The notes beneath the pieces are model-generated. The model was given only the letters and a program-made list of their open reading frames with translations, was not told the origin of the DNA and did not search any database. 64,000 nt of DNA from Aradus depressus (Eukaryota > Arthropoda > Insecta > Hemiptera > Aradidae): NCBI GenBank assembly GCA_963662175.1, contig OY759218.1, positions 49,855,427 through 49,919,426 on the forward strand, written 5' to 3'. The translations under genes were made by a program, and so were the position numbers. Numbering within the stretch: the first letter of the stretch is position 1; every line of letters begins with the position of its first letter. Shown in pieces: positions 11,833-21,913 of this stretch.

Positions 11833-12005
11833 GAAAATATTATACAAAATGAATTTCTGACAAACATTACAGGAAGATATCTGTGAAGGAACTCTGCCAA
11901 GAAAAAAAAATTAAAGCTAAGTATGAAATAATGTCATTGTATATGAAATTCAACTTTTATATCATGGTTATTTTATTATTTTTGAAGAATATGAGGAACT
12001 CCCTT

Positions 12006-12595
12006 GAATGAATGAATGAAAATAAATTTTATTCTGGGACCGAGGTCCCCTAAGAATAAATACATGACAGACACTGGACAGAGTAACAAATAAAGTGAAA
12101 TATCAGTGATGGGATAAAGGTGCTACAGTGGATAAAACCAAGAGCAAAATAAATAAAACTAAGTAAAAAAATCATTGAATAAAAATAAAATAAATAATTA
12201 TGATAAAATTAAAAATAAATAATAAATAAGTAAACTTAAAAAATAATAGTAAAAAATGAGTTAAATTACAGATTCATTAAGAAGACATCAAGATAGGATA
12301 AATATGTCTAAATAAATATGTAGAGGATAAAATAAAATAAAGAGAAAAAACAGTAGGTATGTATATAAAAAACAAGCTTGTGGAGGAGGGAATCTAGCCC
12401 AGGCTTCCTATAAAATTAATTTAAGAAAAACTTATGAAAAAAATAAATAAAAAAATAAAATAAGAGGATGAAGATGAAAAGATAAATAAAATAAATAAGC
12501 AAAGACAATGAAAAAAAATAATAAAATATGTTAAGGAGAGGGAAAGTATGGAAGAAGGGGAATAAGAGGCTAATCAGAGGGAGAGGATTGTTTAT
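12006..12595 (-). mobile_element. retroposon with CATT microsatellite tail
   Basis: 590-bp insertion bounded by the 8-bp direct repeat ACTCCCTT (11998-12005 and 12596-12603). The minus-strand 3' end is (CATT)n preceded by AATAAAATTTATTTT. The interior is A-rich and no protein is recognisable. It interrupts the family B LINE copy. Confidence 0.7.
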
Positions 12596-13139
12596 ACTCC
12601 CTTTTCCGAATAGAGGGTTTTCTCTAACTTGAAAATGTTTAGTTGAATTTTATATATATTCTTATTGTATCTATTGCTTTCAAGAAGGGGGGAAGTGCAT
12701 TAAACAAATTGATTCCTTTATGAGTTATACCTTTTAATAGTGAGAAGTAATGTTATTAGAAAATCTTTTCTTTTTCTGATATTATAATCATGACTAGTAT
12801 TGTTGAGAGGGAAAATATTTTTATTTTTCCTAATGACCATTAATGTTTCAAATATAAACAGAGTAGGCAAATGGCAGGATTTTATTTATTTTTAAATATT
12901 TCTTTACAGCTTGTTCTTTCTATAATATTGTTTTATGTCTAGAGGCTACAATAAAACAATTGTTCTTTGTTTAAAAAAATCGTTCAATACTGATAAACTT
13001 ATATGTGTTGATACATAACATAGATTGTCATTACTAATAAATTTTTCTAAAAAGCTAAATGTTCTAATAATTAAAAATATTGTATAATAATACAATTATT
13101 GGAGGTAAATATACCACTATAAAATACATTCGACTGTAA

Positions 13140-13690
13140 GGTTCTCCAGCTATACAAAGAACAGGGAAAGTTATGTAATCGGTCAGAAATTCAATCCCTA
13201 GATTTCAACGGAATTTCATGTTTTCCGGTTTTCCGATTCAACATCCTGATTTCAAAAATGAAAAAAATGTCTGAGCGTCTGTTTGATAACTCCCGAATTA
13301 ACGAATATATCGACATCAAATTTCTTATGTTTATCGAGAACACCATTACGTCAATACGCATTGATTTTTAGCTGAATCGACATGAGGGAAGGGGAGAGGA
13401 TCAGTGGGAGGCTTAACTCAAAAACCCATATAACTGCCGATGTAATGAATGATTCTACACCATTTTATATTTGAGTTCAAAACCGCAAAAGGACAGCATC
13501 TATTAATTTCCCGCGAAATCGGCCGAAGGCAAAGGGCACAAAAGGTCTAAAAACTGCCGAAGTATTGAATGTATCGACACAAAGTTTTGTATGAGGATTC
13601 AGAGGTCCCTTTGTAAGTCAATTATAGATTTCTATGCCGTAGCAAAAACTTAATAGATTAATTCGTGGTGATTCACCGACTATTTTTTTT
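13140..13690 (+). repeat. family A dispersed repeat, forward copy
   Basis: Starts near the degenerate hairpin CCAGCTATACAAAGAACAGG (13146-13165), carries three internal units and ends at GTGGTGATTCACCGAC (about 13666-13681). It runs directly into a SINE1 fragment. Confidence 0.75.
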
Positions 13691-13912
13691 ATCTGGGAGG
13701 AAAAGAAAAAGTAGAGCACGCTATCCTTCGTAAGGAACGTTAAATGGCGGTCCCGAGACTATGTAATGACCCCTACCCGAATTAAATCTGGGAAGGCAAC
13801 ATATAGGACTCCTAAAGTCAAGTCTGCCTCTCGTCCATCAAAACAAGAGCGCTCTGGTAGTAGGTGATATGTAGTTGAAGCCCGCGTATCAGTCACAAAT
13901 AACAAACATTAA
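13682..13912 (+). repeat. SINE1, 5'-truncated copy
   Basis: TTTTATCTGGGAGG, the GAGCACGCTATCCTTCGTAAGG block, CAAGAGCGCTCTGGTAGTAG and the end CAGTCACAAATAAC match SINE1. The tRNA-like head is missing. Confidence 0.7.
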
Positions 13913-14344
13913 AAAAATATGTAATTTTGTTTAGAAAATTTAACAATTTTAATAAAAGGAACCAACCAGAAACATTACGATGTGGCAGCACACACGCGCA
14001 TACCAATTAGAAGCTAGAATTTTGTTCGTGCCTGGGAATTTAAGACAAAAAATGAAATATATTCATTTAATTTAAACATCCTACACACATTCACGTTGTG
14101 CTAGTTAATGCATTTTTGTACGATCTATTATTATATGTACTTTATATTATTTTATTTTATGATAAATCGGGACAAATGGCATCCCGCCTAGGATTGTTTC
14201 GGCCTCTAAAGAAATACAAAAATTGGGATATCCCGCAAAATTTCGAAGAGTTGGTCACCATACTACTGGCTTCTAAGGACAATACACACAAATTCTGATT
14301 TACCAAGACCAGTCTGAAACTGGACCACGACCATACTGAAACCA

Positions 14345-14762
14345 ATCCAGGCGGTCGTGGTCAAGACGGTCCAGTCATGCCGCAGTCCGGTCACGGACCA
14401 GTCTAGATCTATATGTGTGAATTACCAACGGACCGTCTAGGACTGTTTATAGACCGTCTAGGGACTGCTTCAACGGCAGAGTGGAGAGGGAAAACAGTTT
14501 CCAAGTGGTCTTCTGACGGTCTAGTCATGTCGCAGTCCGGTCACGGTCCAGTCTAGATCTATATGTGTGAATTACCAACGGACCGTCTAGGACTGTTTAT
14601 AGACCGTCTAGGGACTGCTTCAACGGCAAAGTGGAGAGGGAAACAGTTTCCAAGCGGTCTTCTGACGGTCCAATCATGTCGCAGTCTGGTCACGTTCCAG
14701 TCTAGCTCTATATTGTGAATTACCAACGGACCGATATCTAGGACTGTTTATCGACCGTCGGC
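14345..14762. repeat. ~150-bp minisatellite rich in GACGGTCC/GACCGTC words
   Basis: About 2.8 copies of a 148-150 bp unit (unit starts at about 14431, 14581 and 14729, preceded by a partial copy). Within each unit GGACCGTCTAG, AGACCGTCTAGGGACTG and the near-inverse GACGGTC(C/T)AGTC recur, so the array carries the same word in both orientations at many places. It ends where an ATG-initiated MADF-like frame begins at 14763. Confidence 0.85.
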
Positions 14763-14935
14763 ATGAGTTACGACAGGCCCAGTGTTGTTTCCATTTTCAA
14801 CATGGACAAAAAACTTATAGAGGCAGTTCGGGGGAGAAAGATGTACCACACAAGTCATGGAGACTACATGAGAAGTAGATTCAAATCAGAGATATGGGAA
14901 GATGTTGCGACAGAGATTAGAGTGAAATCTGGTAA
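14763..14935 (+). pseudogene. N-terminal half of a MADF (Myb/SANT-like) domain, probably PIF/Harbinger ORF
   Basis: ATG-initiated frame containing KKLIEAVRGRKMYHTSHGDY, then SEIWEDVATEI and VKSG. This matches the first two helices of a MADF DNA-binding domain (LIE.VR...LYD..H.DY....W..IA). An in-frame GT (GGTAATAATTC, about 14931) could be a splice donor, but no continuation exon was found, and the opposite strand immediately beyond carries a Harbinger-like fragment. MADF/SANT proteins are the usual second ORF of PIF/Harbinger transposons, though host Adf-1-like genes also use the domain. Either a truncated transposon ORF or a first exon; the former is favoured. Confidence 0.5.
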
Positions 14936-15141
14936 TAATTCTTGTATTTTTCATTAGAAAATTCATCCTTAAGAACGAATTCTCCGTGGGTCTTTCTTTT
15001 TTCCAAATAACTGCTTTTCGGAAGTTTGTTATGATAATATAAAGTTGCAATTACTTCGTTATCTTCAGAATCAGATTCTGAACTTAAAACACAATTTGGA
15101 AATATTGCACTAATCGCACACATGGTGGGACACAACATCAC
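14917..15141 (-). pseudogene. possible PIF/Harbinger nuclease N-terminus fragment
   Basis: Minus-strand frame with an acidic stretch SSESDSEDNEVIA followed by KRKTHGEFVLKDEFSNEKYK and NYYQIS. This order (acidic run, H/GEF...L..E....F.NY.R/Q.S) resembles the start of Harbinger transposases. It stops just after NYYQIS, where it runs head-on into the MADF-like frame. Weak similarity judged by eye only; it would have encoded the catalytic partner of the MADF protein. Confidence 0.35.
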
Positions 15142-15369
15142 GGGCAGTGGTGATAGAACTGCTCCTCCAACTTTCGCTCTCCCTTGCGCGCAGTTTATTC
15201 AGATCCTGCTTCACCCACGGAGCTGCGTCTCAACTTGCGTCCTACTAGCATCCTCCTTGATGCGCCTTGGCCCTCCTTCTGCTGCCCGCAGACATGCAGA
15301 CACAGACGGGGAGAGAGGGGGTAGGAGGTGGGAGGGGAGGGATGAGCCTGGAGACAGACTCTGGCTCAG

Positions 15370-15536
15370 TTGGGTCTGTCTGTCCGTCCTGTCATGTACT
15401 ATGGAGGTGGTGCCTTGCCTCCTGTCCCCGGCCCTCCAGCTCCCTACCTGCCTCCGGTGTCTGTCCCCGCCCCCGGACCTGGGCCTCTCTACTGTCACAC
15501 CGCCACACCAGAGCTCTCTTTCCCCAAGAGACGGAG
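15370..15536 (+). CDS. candidate Pro-rich coding exon, unidentified
   Basis: A GC-rich island in AT-rich DNA carries one open frame reading VMYYGGGALPPVPGPPAPYL, PVSVPAPGPGPLYCHTATPE and LSFPKRRR. It is preceded by CTGGCTCAG (possible acceptor, ends 15369) and closed by CGGAG|GTACCT (possible donor at 15537). Tyr/Gly/Pro-rich sequence ending in a basic KRRR cluster looks more like a disordered host-protein segment than transposon coding sequence, but I recognise no family and no neighbouring exon. It lies directly before a 134-bp tandem array. It could equally be a chance frame in GC-rich DNA. Confidence 0.3.
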
Positions 15537-15540
15537 GTAC

Positions 15541-16090
15541 CTCTATTTTTATACTTTCTGACAAGCACGTGACTCGCAACTGTCACTTAGGACCTATCCA
15601 TGTTGTAGCGAACACATGTTTTTATCGTTCTGTAGGACATCAGTTTATGCTATTCCCTCACCCGGTAACTACTATCATATTTTCATACTCTCTGACAAGC
15701 CCGTGACTCTCAACTATCACTTAGGACCTATCCATGTTGTAGCGAACACATGTTTTTATCGTTCTGTAGGACATCAGTTTATGCTATTCCCTCACCCGGT
15801 AACTACTATCATATTTTTATACTTTCTGACAAGCCCGTGACTCGCAACTGTCACTTAGGACCTATCCATGTTGTAGCGAACACATGTTTTTATCGTTCTG
15901 TAGGACATCAGTTTATGCTATTCCCTCACCCGGTAACTACTATCATATTTTTATACTTTCTGAAAAGCCCGTGACTCTCAACTGTCACTTAGGACCTATC
16001 TATGTTGTTGCGAACACATGTTTTTATCGTTCTATAGGACATCAGTTAATGCTATGCCCCCACCCGGTAACTACTACCATATTTTCATCT
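15541..16090. repeat. 134-bp tandem repeat, about four copies
   Basis: Units begin at about 15547, 15681, 15815 and 15949 (TTTTATACTTTCTGACAAGC...), each containing ATGTTGTAGCGAACACATG and GACATCAGTTTATGC. Copies differ by only a few substitutions, the last being the most diverged. The period is not a multiple of three, so repeated short frames through it are incidental. Confidence 0.9.
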
Positions 16091-16374
16091 CACATGTTCC
16101 CCTGAACATGATTTGAGGTGCAGTTCTTAATATATACTATATGTATCCGCATTCGCTGTAACTTCCGTACATGTATTTCTATTCTTTTCAAACTTTGCAT
16201 AAATATCGTTCTTGTAAGAAGGAAGATCAAGTTCGTTAAAGAGAAGTGTCAGACCATCAAAAGGGAGGCGGAATTAAACAAAACACGTAATTTCAAGCTA
16301 TGCTCTCAAATTTGTCATTTTCGGTCAGAAATAGATTAAATAGTGGAATCTCTTTGAGCTATAAATTGTCCTTA

Positions 16375-17230
16375 AAAAAAACATCGGCGATGTACTTCCC
16401 CAGAACTGATCAATCAATTAATTTTTCGCTTACCTCCAAAACCAATCGATCGTTTGCGCTAATATTCGTTGACTTACATAGGGGTTCCTAAATCCTCAAA
16501 CTAAATTTTGTGTCGATAAATTCATTACATCAGTAGTTATTGGGGTTTTTGAATTGAGTCTCCTCTTCTGAACCCCCCTCCCTTCAGCCGATATCGCTGA
16601 AATTTGACAGGTTATGTCTTAATTGGGTTGTGACATATGAACAATATGAAATTTCATGTCGATACATTCATTAGATCGGCAATTATTGGGGTTTTTGAAT
16701 TGAGTCTCCTCTTCTGAACCCCCCTCCCTTCAGCCGATATCGCTGAAATTTGACAGGTTATGTCTTAATTGGGTTGTGACATATGAACAATATGAAATTT
16801 CATGTCGATACATTCATTAGATCGGCAGTTATTGGGGTTTTTGAATTGAGTCTCCTCTTCTGAACCCCCCTCCCTTCAGCCGATATCGCTGAAATTTGAC
16901 AGGTTATGTCTTAATTGGGTTGTGACGTATGAACAATATGAAATTTCATGTCGATACATTCATTAGATCGGCAATTATTGGGGTTTTTGAGTTAAGCCTC
17001 TCACCTAATCCTCCACTTCCCTTTGGTAGATTTGGTCTTTAGAGGGTTCTGGATTCACGTTTAAAATTTCGTATCTATACATTCATTCTATCGGGAGGAC
17101 ATTTTTTTCATATTTGGAATCTGGAAGTCAAAAAACATGAAATTCCGTTGAAAACTCCGGATCGAATTTTTTGCTGATTACATAACTTCCACTATTCTAT
17201 ACTTTGTATAGCTGGGAAAGTAAAAACACA
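16375..17230 (-). repeat. family A dispersed repeat, reverse copy with amplified internal unit
   Basis: Begins with the reverse edge (GGCGATGTACTTCCCCAG) and ends at the hairpin remnant (TATACTTTGTATAGCTGGG, about 17197-17215). The middle holds about three near-identical tandem units of roughly 145 bp (16520-16980), each with TTCAGCCGATATCGCTGAAA and GAACAATATGAAATTTCATG. This shows the internal unit of family A expanding locally. Confidence 0.8.
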
Positions 17231-17600
17231 TTTTGAAATTGCTACCTCCATTTGCTGTGTGATTCTCCAATTTCCTTCGCTCTGACTACATAGCATGTAC
17301 TCTATGTATCGAAGAAAATCGGAAAATCAGAAAGGAATAAGCAGCCTTGACGCAGCATCCAAAATATATTTGGGCTTGTGATCAGTTATTCCTCACAATT
17401 AGGCTTCTTTATGCTTCAAATTTCTTACTCTGTCCTGTGGTCAATAGAGCTAAGTACATTTTACAAGATACCGCATATATTTATGGCCTAATAAATAATC
17501 TCTTCAAAACATGAGGCTGAAGGCTGAATTTCGTTTGGTGCTGGTAACAAAGTTACAGGCTAACAGTATCCAATAAATTCCTATATGTATAAATATGGTG
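17231..17600. other. AT-rich spacer with a dispersed fragment
   Basis: The segment TTTTACAAGATACCGCATATATTTATGGCC (about 17459-17488) resembles 46260-46295 in the tango intron, so at least this part is another low-copy dispersed sequence. No ORF. Confidence 0.35.
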
Positions 17601-17943
17601 GAGGGCGCCTCTCTAGCTCTGAAGATAGCGCGCTTGCTTACTGAACTCAACATGGCGGGTTTGGCACCCGAGCGAGGCCCATGGGTATTTCATCTGGGAG
17701 GTGAAAAAACCTTCAGCTCAACTTCCTTCGTATGGGACAATAAGTGATGGTCCCGTGCCTGTGCGATGTCAGGTATTCGTTAAAGACCCCTCCCTACCTT
17801 TGATGAATAGACCTAGATAGGAAAAATTTAGGACTACCATAGTAGAGTCGGGCTCATGTCCATCAGAGCGACTAATAAGCGTTCTGGTAGTAGGCGATAT
17901 GACCCCGTAGTTAAAGGCCGGGCATGAGTCTCAGTAACTAACA
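17601..17943 (+). repeat. SINE1, near full-length forward copy
   Basis: Starts GAGGGCGCCTCTCTAGCTCT (degenerate tRNA-like acceptor and A box) and passes a degenerate B box (GGGTTTGGCACCCG), CATCTGGGAGGTGAAAAAAC, CAGGTATTCGTTAAAGACCC and TAGTAGGCGATATG. It ends GGCATGAGTCTCAGTAACTAAC. Pol III-type promoter boxes are eroded. Confidence 0.8.
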
Positions 17944-17964
17944 AAATCCAATATCCATTTTATA

Positions 17965-18290
17965 TTGTATATTAGCGTGCTTGCCTATTGAACTCGAAAT
18001 CGTTGGTTTGTCACCCGGCCGAGGTCCTTAGTTTTTTTTGTCTAGACGTAAAATAAACTTAAGCACTCCGTCCTTCGGATAGGACGTTAAAGACCCTATC
18101 CTAGGTGAATAAACCTAGGTAGGCAAAATTTAGGGCTGCCACTGAAGAGTTCGGGTTCATGTATATTTGAGAGACCTTAGGCCAATTAACCATCTTTTAC
18201 TATGAAAGGGTAAAAAAAAACTTGAGCACGTCGCCCTTGGTTAGGACGTTAAACGATGGTCCCTAGCCTGTACAATGTAAGGTAACTAAC
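17965..18290 (+). repeat. two SINE1 fragments in tandem
   Basis: About 17972-18168 covers head and middle (GCGTGCTTGCCTATTGAACTC to AGAGTTCGGGTTCATG). About 18190-18288 is a second, middle-only piece (AACTTGAGCACGTCGCCCTTGGTTAGGACG to AGGTAACTAAC). Both follow the complete copy at 17601-17943 in the same orientation. Confidence 0.65.
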
Positions 18291-18868
18291 TATGGACTCC
18301 CAGGAGAGTTAACAGGGAAAGGATGAGAGCATTGGATGCCTAGGTCCCTAGGCGCCTGGATGTGTTGCTAGAACAGATGAGAACAGAGATTAACAGTGGA
18401 GGGAGGTTACTGGAGACTCTTAGATAAATAAAGCTAATGTATGCTCATTTACAATTCTTGCGATTTGAGGTTACTAAAATCATTTTTATCGTGTTATATA
18501 ATATAGCTGCTTGGTACTTGTAGATTTTATAGTGTAACTAGCAGGACTTTAGCAGATTAGTAACTTTAAGGAGGTTAGTAACTTTAAGGAGATAATCTGC
18601 CCGCCTAATAACTGAAATTACTAAAGTTACGTAATTTTAGAAATAATTTGATATTTTCAATGATTTTATGTCCGATGGTTTGTGACTTACGCCCCCCCCC
18701 CCCCCCCCCCCCTCCTAACCCCCTTTCTGATGCCTCAACGCCTACATAAGCTTTAAAACGATGTTCTACTCAAAACTTGAAACCCATATTAGCATAACCT
18801 TTCCCCCTCCCCCGTATATGTAGATACAAATATACATGTCATCAAACATTTGTTTTGCCACATTTTTG
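18291..18868. other. spacer with a poly(C) run
   Basis: Includes a run of about 22 C at 18692-18713 and the direct repeat GTTAGTAACTTTAAGGAG at about 18557 and 18573. No gene. Confidence 0.45.
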
Positions 18869-18871
18869 GTT

Positions 18872-19197
18872 AGTTAGTTATTCTAACTCATGCCCGGGCT
18901 TTTAACTTCGAGGCCTACTACCAGAGTGCTCTTTTGTCGCTCCGGTGGATATGAGCCCGACTCTGCTATGGGAGTCCTAAATTTTGTCTACCCTAAATTT
19001 TTATTCACCTAGGGTAGGGGTCTTTACCAAGTACCTGCCATCGTAGGCACGGTACCATTGCTTACTACTTGCGACGGCGTGCTCAAGGTTTGTCACTTCC
19101 CAGATAAAAAACCTAAGGGCCTCGGCCGGGTTTGGAACCCATGATCTTGAGCTCAGTAAGCAAGCACGCATACCACTGAGCTACCGGCGCCCCTGGT
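18872..19197 (-). repeat. SINE1, complete reverse copy with target duplication
   Basis: On the minus strand it starts GGGGCGCCGGTAGCTCAGTGG (A box TAGCTCAGTGG) followed by the B box GGGTTCCAAACCC. It continues with GAGGCCCTTAGGTTTTTTATCTGGG and GGACTCCCATAGCAGAGTCG and ends CATGAGTTAGAATAACTAAC. ACATTTTTGGTT flanks both sides (18860-18871 and 19198-19209), a 12-bp target duplication consistent with LINE-mediated insertion. The A and B boxes are the internal pol III promoter of a tRNA-derived SINE. Confidence 0.9.
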
Positions 19198-19659
19198 ACA
19201 TTTTTGGTTTTATTCATTAACCTCGAAAAGTGTACCATTAAGTATGTTTCTGTACCTCCTCCCCTCACAACTGTTCTGTCGTTCAAAATAAGATATCACC
19301 ACGTTTGTTCTGGGCTTATAAGGATGCTATTTGTGAAATTTCATGAAAATCCGATCAATCGATAATGAGCTAGCATTTATTTTTTATTGTTGAAATATTT
19401 GGGATTCCACTTAGCCTTTTATCCAATCGGGCTTATAAAGATAATAAATATGAAATTTCATCAAAATTGCTTCAGTATTTTTTACAACTTGTTATAAACA
19501 CATAGACAGACAAAACTACAATTTATATTTAGAGATAAAAACTTTTATTAAAGGCTATCTGTTACACTCGTAGATAGGTATCGGTATCTGCTGACGCGGG
19601 CATTTTTGTACAACTTTTTGTTGTCAACAATTGCTCCATTCATCATTTTATTGCCCCAG

Positions 19660-20060
19660 CTATACCAAGTATAGGGGAAGTTATGTAATCAACAAAGTTT
19701 CAACGGAACTTCATGTTTTCCGACCTCTAAATTCGTATGTGAACAAGATAACTCCCGATTAGGGGGAAGGTTTAATAACTGCCAATAGAATGAATGTATT
19801 GTCACGAAATTTTATATGTATGACCAAAACCCTATAAGAACAAAACCTATCAATTTTCAGCCAAATTGGTCAAGCGGAGAGGCTTAACTCAAAAACTTTA
19901 ATAACTGCCGTTGTAATAAGTTTATCAACACAAAATTTCATGTGATTTCAAAACACCATAAGGACGACACTTATTAAGTTTTAGAGAAATCGTTAGAAGA
20001 GGAGGGGGGATCAGAGGGGGCTTAATTCAAAAACCCCAATAACTGCAGATGTAATGAATG
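19660..20060 (+). repeat. family A dispersed repeat, forward copy
   Basis: Begins with the hairpin block CCCAGCTATACCAAGTATAGGGG (about 19656-19678), followed by three internal units. It joins a family C MITE fragment at about 20062 in place of the usual downstream edge. Confidence 0.75.
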
Positions 20061-20061
20061 A

Positions 20062-20195
20062 ATACCCACCAGTAATGCCAGTTTGAAATGAATTTGAGGA
20101 GGGGAAGGGCGAGAGAGAGAGAGAGTGATCTGTAAAAGAGTAGTTGGTATTAGAAGGTCCTGCAATGGCCACATCTAATACATTTTTTTTCTTAT
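20062..20195 (-). mobile_element. family C MITE, one arm
   Basis: Contains AGTAATGCCAGT, AAATGAATTTGAGGAGGGG, GAGAGTGATCTGTAAAAGAG and GAAGGTCCTGCAATGGCCAC, the right arm of the MITE complete at 25460-25745. The left arm is missing. Confidence 0.65.
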
Positions 20196-20309
20196 TTATT
20201 TTTAAAAATTTTCATGAGAACTACCAATAATAAAAATATAATCCTTTGAAAACTGGATTTTCCCACGATTACAATACTTCCTCATACTATAGATATAACA
20301 AAGTAAAAA

Positions 20310-21025
20310 AGTCAGTGATTCACCGGCAGTGTACTTCCTCAGAACGAATTAATCAATTAACTTTACGTACTCCCTCCAAAACCAGTCAATCGTTTGCGCT
20401 AATATTGAGCAGTTGACTGAATTCTCTTACTAAATTTTGTGTCGATAAATTCATTACATGGGCGGATATTGGGTTTTTGAATTAAGCCCCCCTCTGATCC
20501 CCGTTCTCTTCTCCTGATTCCGGTGAAAATTAATAATGCCATGCTTATGAGATTTTGAATTCACATATGAAATTTTCTTATGACACATTCATTACAACGG
20601 CAGTGAGAATTTTTGAGTTAATCCTCTCCCCTAATCCTCCTTTTCCCTTTGGCCGATTTGGCTGAAACTTGTTAGATGTTGTACTTATGTGGTTCAGGTC
20701 ACACATATGAAATATCCTGTCGATATATTCATTCTAACGGCAGTTATTAGAATTTTTGTGTTAAGCCTCTCCTCTCATCCCCCTCTCCCCTTTAGACGAT
20801 TTGGCTGAAAATCAACAGTTGTCGTTGTTGGAGGGTTCTGGATTCACATATAAAATTTCGTGTCGATATATTATATAGTTACCGTGTTTACAGTCAGACA
20901 GACCTTTTTTTCTCATATTTGGAATCTAGAGGTTGGAAAACATGAAATTCCGTTGAAAACCCCGCATTGAAATTTTGAACGGTCACATAACTTCTCTATA
21001 CTTCGTAAAGCTGGAGAGGTAAATA
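20310..21025 (-). repeat. family A dispersed repeat, long reverse copy
   Basis: Starts with GTGATTCACCGGCAGTGTAC (about 20323) and ends at TATACTTCGTAAAGCTGG (about 20997-21014). Four internal units are visible, making it one of the longest copies here. Confidence 0.8.
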
Positions 21026-21389
21026 GAAAAGCGTTCTCTTCTGGAGTTTCCGAATTCTTGCATGGGCCGCATCTGGCCCCTGGGACATAGTTCGCCCAAC
21101 CCTGATCTAGATCATTACAGTTCTTTAGACGAGATTTGCAAGAAGCTGAGATACCAGTGGACTAGCCTTGAGTCCCGTCTCCGCTCTACCCTCTCATTGT
21201 TTAGCCTATCTTTGTTGACACAAACTAACAATTGTTTTTGCCCTTGTCATATTTTGTTATGTCTCAAACAACAATATTGTCCTCCAAAACGGACCCGTTA
21301 AAATCTCATTAGAAACTATTTTAATGAACTCCGGTTTTTGCCTCTTACTTGATAAATGGACTCTATCTTTCAAGTTTCAATATTTTACT

Positions 21390-21525
21390 TGCCTAGCTAT
21401 ACGAAGTATAGGTTAAGTGTGTCCATGAGCATAACTCCTGTATCGAGCAATAATCAATGTGTCGACATGAAACTTTATATGTATATCCAGAACCCTCTAA
21501 GGACGACAACTATTGATTTTCCACT
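21390..21525 (+). repeat. family A fragment, 5' part
   Basis: Hairpin CCTAGCTATACGAAGTATAGG (21393-21413) followed by one internal unit, then unrelated sequence from about 21525. Confidence 0.65.
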
Positions 21526-21867
21526 ATACAAGTCAAATATTGTGTTTCATTACAGTTTACTGTAATATGTGAATGAATAAATATCATGTTCACAAATCTG
21601 GATCCGCCAAGAAAGTAAATTCTGGCTACGCTCCTGACCATATACATCTTTTGAAGAGTAGTCTAAACCACGAAAATGAAATGAAACAGAGCGATGACAC
21701 AAAGACATGAGACGGGGACTGTTAAGGAGGGTCCCTTACAAAAAAGGTTGAAAAAAATAAAAACATCTTTTAGTTTTTTTTCAGAGAAACCTCTGTTTTT
21801 CCTGTCATATTTTTTATTTTGAGGTGTAAACAGGGACACGGCCATTCCATTGTTACAGAAGGGACAT

Positions 21868-21912
21868 TTTACTTGCCCAGCTATACGAAGTATAGGGAAA
21901 GTTATGTAATAC
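21868..21912 (+). repeat. family A terminal hairpin only
   Basis: TTTTACTTGCCCAGCTATACGAAGTATAGGGAAAGTTATGTAAT is present and then stops exactly where the 43/46-bp minisatellite begins. The hairpin stem is CTATAC/GTATAG with loop GAA. Confidence 0.7.
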
Positions 21913-21913
21913 T

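Larger units (their letters stand above)
10585..12850 (-). mobile_element. family B LINE 3' end, split by two nested retroposons
   Basis: Minus-strand LINE end. The C-terminal coding piece at about 12640-12730 reads ITHKGINLFNALPPFLKAID, and the 3' region continues through 11833-12005 and 10585-11083. It is interrupted at 11084-11832 by a jockey-type fragment and at 12006-12595 by another retroposon. Both insertions have direct repeats at their edges, so the order of events is clear: family B first, the other two later. The hammerhead-like segment of this copy is at about 10952-11010. Confidence 0.7.

Noticed and set aside
14098..14298. 66-codon frame MLVNAF...NTHKF
   Set aside because: No recognisable family, no splice or poly(A) context; half hydrophobic AT-rich translation.
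15122..15706. 194-codon + frame and 122-codon - frame across the GC-rich island
   Set aside because: They run into the 134-bp tandem repeat and have no domain content. Only the shorter Pro-rich frame is retained as a weak exon candidate.
19143..19197. tRNA gene on the minus strand
   Set aside because: Head of SINE1: same head recurs in other copies, with a SINE body and a target duplication.
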